Below are positions 22,200 to 32,940 of a DNA stretch of 64,000 nt, one piece after another (position 1 is the first letter of the stretch; each line of letters opens with the position of its first letter). Below the pieces are notes generated by a model. It saw only the letters and a program-made list of their open reading frames with translations. It searched no databases and was not told the origin of the DNA. The position numbers were made by a program, and so were the translations under genes. This DNA is from Glossina fuscipes (lineage: Eukaryota > Arthropoda > Insecta > Diptera > Glossinidae), in contig NW_023998414.1 of NCBI RefSeq assembly GCF_014805625.2, positions 8,007,607 to 8,071,606 of the forward strand, written 5' to 3'.

Positions 22200-22990
22200 A
22201 AAACGAGTAAGAAAATTATATTCGGTCATAAACGAATTTCTTATATTAGTCGCAATTGTCTTAAAAAGGATTAAGAAAAAAAGGAAAAGAACTGAATTTC
22301 CATACTCTTTATTATTGTGTGGGTCTTTTTTTGTAAAATAAAAGTGGACATTTTTATCGTGGATCTAGTGTAGTGCATGACCAACGAGGGAAAAAAAAAC
22401 TTACTTTTTGGTGCATTTTAGGCGTGTCTTTCGTTCGGTTTGGAGTCATGTTTATTTATGCGGACGAGAAAATGCTTACCTTGGATACTACATAGTTTAG
22501 TAGCCGGACAGATAGACATATGGACGGAAAATTTGACACTAGTTAAGAATGTGTATACTTTGCGGGGTTCTTGAAGCTTGGTTCTAGGCGTTATAACGGT
22601 TTTCACACAAAAATTATATTGCGCCACACCGAAAATGAAGCAGAGGCTGTGACGGATCTTTTCTCCTTTTGTACACTTGCTAAACGTGCTGTAGTTTGTA
22701 AGCAGCAAACGAAAAACCAATGCTTTTTCCCTTTAAGAGATGGAGTTGTTCTTAGTTTACGCGGCACTGTAAAAGTGTTTTTCAACCAAGTTCACCCGTT
22801 TTCCATACGTCCATCTTCACGCCAGAATTTTCATTGTGAGAGAGAGTGTTTGAAATTGGACGGACGGACGGACAAATGAACATGCTTAAATCGATTCAGT
22901 ATTTGATGCTGATCAAACATATATATATATATATGTATATGGTGGGCACTGCAAACGTTTTGATCGAGTCCTCATCCTTCGGTAATGGTT
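22200..22990 (-). repeat. Family B DINE-1-like repeat
   Basis: Begins GAGTAAGAAAATTATATTCG with the hairpin ATTCGGTC-ATAA-ACGAAT and contains the GGACGGACGGAC run at 22858-22875 followed by CATGCTTAAATCGATT, GATGCTGATCAAA, an (AT)n run and CAAACGTTTTGAT, shared with the copies at 46.5 and 48.2 kb. The 100-codon frames at 22418-22879 on both strands lie inside this repeat. Confidence 0.6.
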
Positions 22991-23250
22991 AGAGAAGGAC
23001 TTTCTTCCAATGTTATTTTCGCTCGCACCAACACTTAATAACGAAAACAATAATTTCTCTTTTCTCCTTCTCATGGGTATAGGTAACGAAATATTTCAAA
23101 ATTAAAGTTGATATCTCGCCTCTAATGTATACACGCACATACTCATTGATAAGCCATACAAATAAATGTTAAGGGGAGCGTAACTTTAATCTGAGAAAGA
23201 GGAAATAAGTAAACGGATTTACGGTTAGTGTGCCATAGATATAAATAAAA

Positions 23251-23321
23251 TCAGTGTCAATCAGGCCAGCACCAGTCAGTCAGTCGGTCCATCAAGCGGC
23301 AGTAAGCGATGCAAGAAGAGT
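23251..23321 (+). promoter_or_regulatory. Possible transcription start / 5' leader of the EF-hand gene
   Basis: An arthropod initiator-like TCAGT at 23251 (more at 23274-23283) is followed by CAG/CAAC-rich leader-like sequence and ATG at 23309. A short first exon ending at 23321 (before a weak GTAATA donor) would join in frame to the candidate exon at 23509. This is inference from motifs only; alternative starts further upstream are possible. Confidence 0.2.
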
Positions 23322-23508
23322 GTAATATTAACAATAGCAATAACAACAACAGCAACAGTCAACGACGAAAAGAATGACAATTTCTAAACTAAAACAAAAA
23401 AGGAATAACATAGGGATTTGAAATTACGAACACGAACACAGCTTCAACTCATTCAATCCCTCTAATTGTATATATATATATATATATATATATAATCAAG
23501 TTTGTCAG

Positions 23509-23621
23509 ATCTAGATTGTATTTATAAAAATACCGTCAAGTTGGAAGGAAAACGGTTATTCTCGGCAGTGAATAATTTTTTTGCTGGTTCATCCATTGCC
23601 CGGGAATTGAGGCAACTAATG
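23509..23621 (+). CDS. Candidate upstream coding exon of the EF-hand gene
   Basis: An open frame after TTTGTCAG reads LDCIYKNTVKLEGKRLF then FFAGSSIARELRQLM and stops exactly at a strong donor ATG|GTAAGA (23622). It ends in phase 0, matching the phase-0 start of the exon at 24533, so the join would be [17 protein letters not shown]. Composition is protein-like. The acceptor is preceded by an (AT)n tract rather than a good pyrimidine tract, so its 5' limit is uncertain. Confidence 0.5.
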
Positions 23622-24532
23622 GTAAGAAATATCGCATCTATGCATATATCTATAGCGAATCCCGAAATCGATATTGTTAAGAGAAAAATCGATTTTCAAT
23701 TTATTTCATTTCGTTCCGTTCAGTTTATTTGTTTATCAAAAATACTGAGAAAGTGTCGGAAAAAAGTTATTAAAGCGATTCTTAAGAATATCTAAAAAAG
23801 GAGAGGACTTTATTTTTTCAAACGCTGCGCAAGCATCTGGGACTTATGATAGGATGAAGAGAGAGACTCCTTAGGTCTGGTGCATCGAAATTTCCTTTTT
23901 GTTTCAAAATTGCAATCATTTCTGATGGATTTGATTAAACGATTAAACGATCCGATTAGATAAAGAACACCATCTATAAGAGATGAGTAGGAGCGGCTCT
24001 GCGTTCGCTGGCTATGACATTTTCCGATAGATATCGTTGTAAGCAATTAATTTTGGAGCTCTAGCAACTCTCAGCATTCAAAATGGTTTGTTGACATGGC
24101 GCTGGAGCAGCAGCGTTTCACTAAATCCTCATACGACTCATTTTGTGCAGTATTCGGGCGTCAAGCATGTTTGTCCTTCTAATTATGCCTTAATGATTAC
24201 GCAAATTTTAAGTTTATCTTTGAACTCTGTACTTGGCAACAGTCGATGAAAATCTCGACGAAGTGATCAGAATGAAACCAAAATCCGAGAAATCACATTT
24301 TGGCGATCACTTGCGATACGATTTCGCTAACGTCTTTCTCCTATCTATTTCGCCCCTGACGTACACTACATATATATCTGTTTTGTTGTATCTGCTCCGA
24401 ATACGTCACCATTCTCATAACACGCAAGGTTCTCCCCGCTTCGCTATAGAGCTATGCACAGACTCAATTTAGAAGCATTTGTTTTGTTTTTGGTTTTCAT
24501 GTTGCTTATGCATATTGCATAATTTGCTTTAG

Positions 24533-25262
24533 ACCAGAAATACTTCGGTTACGGGTGATGACGAGATTGCTGAACTTGGCGACAATATTAATCAATTATC
24601 GGCTCGTGAGGAATACGAGGAAGAACAGAATCATACAAAATGCACAGATATGCAAGAGAACACTGCCGTTGCTGCTTCCAGGGATGACGTAGAATTGCCG
24701 GTCTCAGTTTTAGAACGGCAAAAGACTGTGATGTCAACTACGAAACAGACTAGATTATCGCGAAGAAGTAAAGGTAACGAAGTAATGATCATAAAAGATG
24801 ATCAAAGCACACATAGACAACGGAATTATCAACGAAAGTCGGCTAATAGTTATGAGAGTACAACAAAATCAACTAAACAGCATCAGCAATACTATCACAA
24901 TAAACCGATACCCAATACCCGGGTAACTTATGTTCGGGATTGTTCAGAGGAAATTGTCTATGACGCCAGTGATAACGGCGACGAAGACAATGAAGACAAT
25001 GATGTGGAAATAAGATATGCCGTAGATAGCGATGAGGACGATTTGATGCCTGAATTAGAGGATTATGACGAAGATATCGATGAAGAGGATGATGACGATG
25101 TCAGTGGAGGTCGTAAAAAGAAGAAGTTTAGTTTTATTTCTAGCAGATCGATGGGTGGTAAACATAAGGCACGCACACGACAATTTTCCAAGCAACGCAC
25201 AATTTCCAGTGAATCTCAAGAGGGTTCTACTGGTCGCATCATATCCAAAGGTCAAATGAGAG
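24533..25262 (+). CDS. CG11638: EF-hand gene exon: polar N-terminal region
   Basis: Acceptor TTTGCTTTAG at 24532; donor GAGAG|GTAACC after 25262, phase 1. The encoded segment opens [17 protein letters not shown], is rich in Gln, Ser, Asp and Glu, and ends RIISKGQMR before the first EF-hand. The longer frame running on to 25474 is intron read-through. Confidence 0.85.
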
Positions 25263-27413
25263 GTAACCGAAATTTCACTACATACTTTATCTGTATCTTC
25301 CTTCTATCCTTTCTTCCTCGCGTTTGCATTTTCGCGTTGCATGTTCGCGTTGCATGTTCGCGTTGCATATATTTTCGTAAAATCTCGCCAATAAAGTTCT
25401 TGCCCCCTTTTCAGGAGTCATCGCCATATCGCATCATGGCGGCATGGTATCATTTTCCTTTCAGCTCTGTTTAACCTTTTTGAACACTACCCCTCAATCA
25501 GGGAACAATACTCGCGAAAATTCGCATTCAGCCATGAAAAAAAAAAAAACCTTATGAGCTATAAGTGTCTTGTACATGGCGCCAGAAATTCATGAAATTT
25601 GCGCAGTTAACTCAAGAGCAAACTGCAAGAAGTGAAGAGACTACTATTGGTAGATTCGAAATTATTAATTAACTACGCCCATCGCTTATGAAACTTGAAA
25701 TTCGCGTAATCGATTATCAGCAACAACAATCGATTTAGTATTGAGACGAATTGCAAGATTTCTAATAGATGTCACGCCCAAGGACGATACGATGCTTAGC
25801 TTACAATGCATTGAAACGAAGTAGGGTGTATGGCGCGCCTATAAAATACTATGCAAATCTTTAAGGAACTAAGCACACTTACATATGTCGTATAAGGGAA
25901 ATTATTTAGATTTTGATTTTCGGTTTTTTTAATTTCGTCTTTTGTTCTATGATAATATGAGACGCTTCGACAAGTGCTTAAGTATTTTCCCCATGCCTTT
26001 GTATGTGATATTTTCGTTTGTATAGAATTTCGTGAAGCTTTCCGCTTATTCGATAAGGATGGTGACGGCTGTATTACGAAAGAGGAGTTGGGCACTGTCA
26101 TGCGTTCATTGGGTCAGTTCGCTCGTGTCGAAGAGTTGCAAGAAATGTTGCAAGAAATCGATGTTGATGGTAAGTAACATTGTTCTACAATCCAATTGAG
26201 AAATTTTTTTTTTTTTTGTATTTAGAATGCGATGCGAAAATATTTGCCTTTAATGCAATTACGATAATATTTAATCGGAAATATTTTTATTTGCAAATTT
26301 TCTTCACAGGCGACGGTAATGTTAGCTTCGAGGAATTTGTTGATATCTTATCGAATATGGCCTATGAAGATAAATCCGGCCTATCAGTGGCCGATCAAGA
26401 AGAACGCGAGCTACGTGATGCTTTTCGAGTATTTGATAAACACAATCGCGGCTATATAACCGCATCCGATTTAAGAGCAGTACTGCAATGTCTAGGCGAA
26501 GATCTGGATGAAGAAGATAGTAAGTAAGAAAAGATATACTTTTCGGGAATAGTCAATACTCAGCAATACTCAAATTATATTTAAATTTTTGGTGATATCC
26601 ATACAACGCATACGATCATTAGCAGCTTACTGATCGTAGTATGCTCATTGCAGTGCCATTTCTTGTTAGCGAATTATGAAATTGTTATTGTAATAACTTG
26701 GGGAAATGGATAATAATATGCAAAGCACGGGCACATCAATTAGTCGTGATTTGATATAAACGATAAATGCGGTGGTAAATGAAAATTCAAAAATCGGTTT
26801 TGAGATTAAATTCTATCAAGAAAATACTACTATAGATATTCTTTGTGGCATTTTGATTTTTATGCCGGACGTCATTTATGTTAGTCGTAGAGTATGTTAC
26901 ATATGCGCAGATGGGTGTACACAACATTGCAACAGGCTTGAGATAAATTCATCTGTTCTGATAGCTATCGATTCACAATCGCTTTCTGGGCGATTTTGAT
27001 GAAACATTTAACACCGATCTCTTTTGCCAATCAAAAATGATCTAGATCTGACCACTTTTTTGATTAATTCCCATATAACTAACGTTTTATTTTGAAAAGT
27101 CATTGCACAAATACCAAGTCTTAAACGAAATGGGGTAGGGTATTTAGTGGTCGGCCATGCCCGACTATAATGTTCTTACTTGTTTTACTTATCAATTATT
27201 TTTTTTAATGGTTTATATTTTATTTTTTAACTATTTTTAGTTGAAGATATGATTAAAGAAGTCGACGTTGACGGTGACGGTCGTATTGACTTCTATGAGT
27301 TTGTACACGCTCTGGGTGAACCGGAAGATTCACAGGATAACGACGAAGAGGAGGAGAACACTACATCGCCGTTGCCGACACCAAAATCAAATGTTTCCCT
27401 TACATATGATTAA
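24533..27413 (+). CDS. CG11638: Calmodulin-like EF-hand protein (CG11638-like), certain exons
   Basis: Four exons join in phase: 24533-25262, 26026-26169, 26310-26519 and 27241-27413 (TAA). The first encodes a long polar N-terminal part with an acidic Asp/Glu patch (25000-25110) and a basic KKKK stretch. The others encode two calmodulin lobes. EF1 [12 protein letters not shown] (26052) and EF4 [12 protein letters not shown] (27264) are canonical. EF2 [12 protein letters not shown] is canonical and split by an intron after DVDG. EF3 [12 protein letters not shown] (26435) lacks good ligands at loop positions 3, 5 and 12 and probably binds Ca2+ poorly. The protein ends in an acidic then Pro/Ser tail. 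Assignment to Drosophila CG11638 is from memory of its EF-hand sequence. Role: likely a Ca2+ sensor; targets unknown. Codons upstream of 24533 are uncertain (see 23509). Confidence 0.9.
26026..26169 (+). CDS. CG11638: EF-hand gene exon: EF1 and start of EF2
   Basis: Acceptor TTTGTATAG (26025), donor GATG|GTAAGT after 26169. Encodes [16 protein letters not shown] ... LQEIDVDG, a calmodulin-type helix-loop-helix followed by the first part of the second loop. The in-frame Met at 25974 lies in the intron and is not the start. Confidence 0.93.
26310..26519 (+). CDS. CG11638: EF-hand gene exon: EF2 completion, linker, EF3
   Basis: Acceptor TTCTTCACAG, donor AGATA|GTAAGT. Encodes [16 protein letters not shown], the central linker and [17 protein letters not shown] with the degenerate third loop. 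Confidence 0.93.
26880..27185 (+). repeat. Family A repeat in the last intron of the EF-hand gene
   Basis: An internally shortened copy whose 3' end is the best preserved in the window: GTAGGGTATTTAGTGG, the hairpin GTCGG-CCATGC-CCGAC, then TATAATGTTCTTACTTGTTT. It ends about 55 bp before the acceptor of the final exon, so it lies entirely within intron sequence. Confidence 0.65.
27241..27413 (+). CDS. CG11638: EF-hand gene last exon: EF4 and C-terminal tail
   Basis: Acceptor AACTATTTTTAG at 27240; completes an Ile codon from the previous exon. Encodes [32 protein letters not shown], an acidic run and SPLPTPKSN before TAA at 27411-27413. Confidence 0.93.
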
Positions 27414-28024
27414 ATACTTAATTAATTCTCAATATAAAAAAAAAACTCGAAATTAATAACATAAGGTAAAGAAATCCTTGGCGAAAACTGAAAAATGAAA
27501 AAAAAAACACAAAAAAAAAAAATTGAAGAACAACATTGAAAAATAGCAGACTTTTTAAATTCGAAATTTTAAAAATTGATAAAATAGTTTAATATTTATT
27601 CAATTTTCTTAATGAAAAAAATACTTAAAAACAAAAAAAACAAAAATACAAATTTTTAAATGATTAAAGTGTTTTCAATTTTAATTTTCGAAATGCAAAA
27701 AAAAAGAGAAGCGAATAAATAAAAATGAAATAATACATATATATAACAAACATATCAATTCATTCAAAACATACTTTTAAACTATCAAAGTAGAAATCAA
27801 AAGAAATCTTATAAAAATTTAAATGAATCTTCTTCGTCTTTGTGTCACCTTTAAAGGAACACTCATCGGCTACATTTCAAATAATTAAAAACAAAAATTA
27901 CATTACAAAAATATATATATAAAAAAATCAAATTTAAAAATATCTTCAATTTCAATTTTAATCATCATGAAATCTTACATAATAATAATAACATGATACC
28001 GAAAGAAAAAATAATCAAAAATAA

Positions 28025-28055
<31 letters not shown>

Positions 28056-28268
28056 GATATATATAAATATATATATATATATAATAATGATAATAATAAA
28101 AATAAAAAAAATGCTTTTTAAAGAATTAATACATCTCTTATTAAAACTAATTGTAAATTTATTGAATCTTTAACAAGATAAAAAGCAAACTTGATATATC
28201 TCTTAATATTATTATTAAAAATACAAAATTAATAAATATTTCAATTTAACAAAATCAATCAAATTGAA

Positions 28269-28305
<37 letters not shown>

Positions 28306-28397
28306 TGCAGAGATACAGACGCGGTCTAGATTCTCTGGTTCTGGTAAGTTCAGTCATTTTTATATGTAAAACAATCCGTTCAATTTGTATGTGTGTA
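27414..28397 (+). other. 3' UTR and AT-rich spacer
   Basis: Extremely A-rich downstream sequence of the EF-hand gene. A candidate poly(A) signal AATAAA is at 27714-27719; others occur by chance in this composition. (AT)n runs lie at 28028-28082 and 28280-28302. Confidence 0.5.
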
Positions 28398-28558
28398 TGC
28401 GGAATAGAGGCGACTCGCTCTTCGCTCATCCGACATTAAGTCATTTCCAAGTTTCATCATTGCGTTGCCTAATTCCTCTCTATTGTTGTCATATATATAT
28501 ATATATATATATGTATCTGCCTATCTAAAAAATGAAAATAATAATCAATTATCTCACT
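28398..28558 (+). repeat. Repeat family C, uninterrupted copy
   Basis: Parallels 20470-20845 without the SINE: AGAGGCGACTCGCTCTTCGC, CATCCGACATTAAG, TTTCATCATTGCGTTG, CTCTCTATTG, an (AT)n insertion and CTGCCTATCTAAAAAATGAA. Confidence 0.65.
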
Positions 28559-28559
28559 G

Positions 28560-28745
28560 GCCGATATAAGCTTGTCTCGCATTTTATCGATGTGACCGTC
28601 TATCCGTCTTCTATTCTTATATTCATTTTTGAGATATTTTGATGCAAATCTAAATACAACGACATCTTTTGACACAAGGACGATTCCGCATCGGGTCACT
28701 TTTTCGACAACTTCCCATATAACGGTCACAGTATAATATTTGTAC
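28560..28745 (+). repeat. Family A repeat fragment
   Basis: GCCGATATAAGCTTGTCTCG, TTTTTGAGATATTTTGATGC, ACAAGGACGATTCCGCATCG and CACTTTTTCGACAACTTCCC follow the family A order. The GTCY run is degenerate and both ends are missing. Confidence 0.55.
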
Positions 28746-30540
28746 TTGATTTTCTTTAGATTTGTGCCATTTTTAGAGACAGATTACACCCATTTTTTTA
28801 ACTTAATTCATAAATTCAACGAAGAAAAATCCGTATGTCGTCAGAGCATATAATCTTACAAGAGACAATAAACAACGGCTGAGTTACGGTTCTCATTAAC
28901 AATGTAGTTGATGTGACAACAAACGTAAAAATGAATGCGACCGTATTTTTTTTTTATTTTTTTTTTTTTTTGATTTAAACGCATCCAACTACCTTTCGTA
29001 TTGAGTTAAATTTTGGTTTCGCATGTACAAGGAAATGTATATGATATCGTCGTTACGTATATATATATATCATATAATGAAGCAAATAATACGATTAAAA
29101 ATTGAAAATTATTAACGTTCAAGTTAAGTCGATATCGAGAACTCTCAACCTACATCCGAATCGAGCAGCCATACTATTCTCACCAATAGTATATCGAATG
29201 TATGTATATGTATAAATTAATTGATAAATTTAAAATACCTTCAACTGGTACGTGTGTACGTAGTGTGTAAGAGCTAAACATTTGAATTTATTCAGTAGAA
29301 GTTTTTTAATTGCACATAGTTGAGAACATTTTCATTTCATGTTCAGTTTGTTTTGTTTATTTTTAGTGAATATTGGAAACTCGTTCCATAGTTAGTTGCT
29401 AATGAGAAGTTGCACAAATATGTTACATTCATGCAAGTTTACTACGATACTGCGATGCAATGTGGAATACAAAATCATAACAGTTAGTCTACAATGAGTA
29501 TTTTCCTTCAATTTTCATGAAAGGATCTGAGTTATTCCTGTCTGTCTTTGATCCCTATCTTCTACATATTCAGTACCCATTGGCAGTACACTTTGTCTTA
29601 TTAGGCAACAGATTACTTCAACTCTCTTATATGGCGTTAATTACAATTAGGTGACCTCTAAATCCCACTACACTAGTAGAGGCTTCTAGATTGGGAAAGG
29701 TTCTGTAAAATTTCAATGCAACTTTGTTACTATTATGTAATGAATGACAGCGTGTTCGTTGCATTCGAATGAAAATCAATATATCCCGAAAAAAGTTATG
29801 ACCCCCAAATTAGATAATACCCTTCATCCATTTCGGCGAATACGATTCTCCCATTTTTCATTTTTTCATAAAATATCAAAAATTATCATATAAAAGCGGG
29901 GTAAACAAGAGTCGCGACTACCAAATCAGTATGCGGGGCATCAAAGCTCGGCGCGATTTGGCCGCAATCCTTGATTCGTAGTTGTAGTGAACACTTTGCC
30001 GATAGAGGTGTAACATTCACCGATTGGATTACTGTCCCAACCGATTTTATCTTTCATCAATTTTTTCCAATCATTGTCGCATTGCAGCGTATAGGGTGCA
30101 TTCCTCGGAACGATTGAAAAATATTAAGTTTTTTTTTTTACTATTGGCAAAGGTCTAATAAAGGAAACGAAACGTTGTCTCTCTCTGTTGTAGCTAAAAA
30201 TGGGATAAACAAAAGTTTATTTATCAACATTGAGGTTATGTTCTACCTTCGAAGTTATCCTATCCTATCTATCCTAAATATGATTTTAATTAAATTGTAA
30301 AACAAAATGAACAGAAAATTCCCTCTAAGCACAATATGTCCTAAATTACTTAATTACGTCCAACTTAAAGCATTGCAATGACTGACGAAGGAGTAAACAT
30401 CCTTGAGATTGAAATGTTCGAAAAAAAATTTAACAGCAAATCATTAAATCACTTACACATCACATATCTCAGTGCAAGTTCACGAAGTAAAAGTTTTCCA
30501 ATTTTGCGCTTTAAATATAATTAAACTTTGTATACAATCG
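28746..30540. other. No gene seen
   Basis: AT-rich sequence with a few mixed-composition patches (29900-30130) that I could not assign. No exon, ORF over 60 codons or RNA gene is supported. Confidence 0.5.
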
Positions 30541-30773
30541 TTAATATCCGTTGATGTGGCTCCTGTTCCCCCTCGCGTACAGTCGATGTGAGAATAGCTT
30601 AACGTGAGTACCGGCCTCGTGCCTTATCCCCGCGATATTCGCTAGTGCAGGCGATCGGTGCAACCCCCTTAAGCGAGACAGTCCCTATAAGCTAGGGGAC
30701 CCATTATTTCTCGATTTAGAGTTACCCGTGTATAGGTATATAGAAGAAGAAGAAGAAGAAGAAGAAGAAGAAG
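30541..30773 (+). mobile_element. Possible 3' end of a non-LTR retrotransposon with (GAA)n tail
   Basis: A sharply bounded GC-richer 200 bp block (CCCCCTCGCG, ACCGGCCTCGTGCC, GCGATCGGTGCAACCCCC, GCTAGGGGACCC) runs directly into a clean (GAA)n tract at 30743-30773. This pattern suits a 5'-truncated LINE or SINE whose microsatellite tail marks its 3' end. No coding motif or target-site duplication was found. Confidence 0.35.
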
Positions 30774-31905
30774 ATAAAGATATTTACATTTGGCTTTCAA
30801 TGAAATTTTGCTCTGACTTTATTCTGAATATTTAAGTTTTATTATAGATTTTATACGAACCGACTTATGAAAAATCAACTTTATTATGCAAGACATTCTA
30901 GTCCATGGATTTGTTCAATCGATGAAACCCATTCCATTTCCGTCACATGGGTGGATGTGAGTTTAATTTTATATTTTGAAAAAACTCTCATGCAAATGGC
31001 AATTAAATATCGTGTTGTTCTTGTCTATTAAGGGATGGATACACTAATATTATGAAATTGATTCCGCTATTCCGATCTCCTTAAGAATATATATCACTAG
31101 CCTTATGGAATCGGTATGACGCCTTATTATTATATATTATAGATACTTAACAAATCTGATATAGCAATTTTTGGTATTTTAAAGCTTATTTTTTTCTATA
31201 TATCAACTTTTAATACACAGGCAAGCACGCACAATCGTACGCACGTGTATATGAAAATAGCAATTTAAAATTTTGTGCACATATATGCACGCATGCTGCT
31301 CATGATAAAGCCAAGAAGTTTTAAATAAAATAAATGAACGTAAGCTAGAAGAGTATTGAAGAACGAACGGTTAAACATATATATACATATTAATATACAT
31401 ACATATATACATACATACATACATATGTATATAGATAAGAATGTACATAAAAAAGTGTAAAAATAAAGTGCTTTAAGAGTTTAAGATATATTTGAACATA
31501 TATAAATAAGTGCCCGAAAAATGTCTTCTTCTTGTTTTCTCTAAAATATTTTAAACTGAGTTTATAGGACAGTGTGCACGTATCGTATATGAAAATATAT
31601 CTACTAAGCAATACAATAGTGCCAATGATTGTGAGAGAGAGAAAAAAAGAATAGAGGAACGTAATAACAGCAAGCACATAACATCCATTCCCCCATCCAT
31701 CCATCCATTCATTCATTCATCCACCCACACATATTTTATAAAGGATTTCTCAGACATTAAAACGACATAAATATAAGTCATGAATAGAATTCACACTCTG
31801 ACACGCATTAAGGACACAAAATATGCATGTCGATGCATGCATGAGCAAAAGAAAAGCACCGGTAGTATGGCTGTGAGAGATGGAGAGAGACAGACAAAGA
31901 TAGAC

Positions 31906-31950
<45 letters not shown>

Positions 31951-31951
31951 C

Positions 31952-31985
<34 letters not shown>

Positions 31986-32766
31986 GAAGAAGAAAGAGAT
32001 AGAGGAAATTATAAAGGTTAGAGAATACATTTAATAGACTTATTTCACTTACAAACTAACATACATACAAACGCACACTCATATGCATGCACTTTGTCTC
32101 TATCTTTTGTTGTCTTCAAACATGAATAGAATAATTTATGGCCTGTGCATATATATATTGCGCAAATAATCTCTGCAGAAATATAAATAAGAACATATAA
32201 ACGCGCACAGACACACACACACACACACACGCAGTCTTCATAACCGAAATGTTTATACAGCCTAAGTATCATTGATTGTAAACAAGGACATTAATAAACA
32301 GTTTCTTCAATTATTATCATTATAACAACAACAACAACAACTAGTTGTATAACTACAGTACTAGCAGCAGTAATAGAAAGTGCATAAATGATGGCTTGGT
32401 GGTTGATTTCTGTCTATAAACGAATATACGTACGTATGTACATAAGTTCGTATACAACGTACATATGACAACGTACAATTATTCATGATGATACTTGAAA
32501 TGAATGTCAAATCGTTTAAACCATTTCGTTATCAAATAATTGCTGCCAAGATATATGTGTATACATGTCATACATGTGTACATATATAAAATGTATGTAC
32601 ATTAAGGCCTCATCTTGAAAGTTAGTTTTGCCGTAATTTAAAGTCAAGCTAGTGTGTTTGGTTTAAAGACCCAGAACAAATTTTAAGCGCAACCCAATTT
32701 TTTGCAAACTTTATACATTTTTTTTTTTTTAAGTTTTACCGAAAATATATTTTAGTCAATATTCGT

Positions 32767-32797
<31 letters not shown>

Positions 32798-32940
32798 GAT
32801 ATACCGGATATTACATATTTCTATATCAAATCCTTGCTCATTTTATATATCTCTAAAATGGAAAAAAAAATCTTTTATCCAGAAATATATTTGCACGCGA
32901 TGTAAACGAAAATAAATATTTGCATAAAAAATGATTTTGA
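30774..32940. repeat. Microsatellite cluster, no gene
   Basis: Contains CATA/TA repeats (31380-31430), CCAT/CATT repeats (31683-31733), a GATA tract (about 31905-31950) merging into (GA)n (31956-31985), an (AC)n tract (32211-32230) and (TA)n at 32769-32797. The antisense Leu/Ser/Tyr-rich frames here are translations of these repeats. Confidence 0.8.

Noticed and set aside
22418..22879. Overlapping 100-codon ORFs on both strands
   Set aside because: They lie in a family B repeat with a GGAC microsatellite; sense and antisense both open, no motif.
25055..25474. Extension of the EF-hand exon frame past 25262 and antisense ORF at 25055
   Set aside because: A GTAACC donor at 25263 in the correct phase joins to the EF1 exon; the extension is intron, the other a shadow.
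31390..32272. Minus-strand ORFs rich in Tyr/Leu/Ser (for example repeated YLSIYLSI)
   Set aside because: Direct translations of GATA, GA and AC microsatellites.
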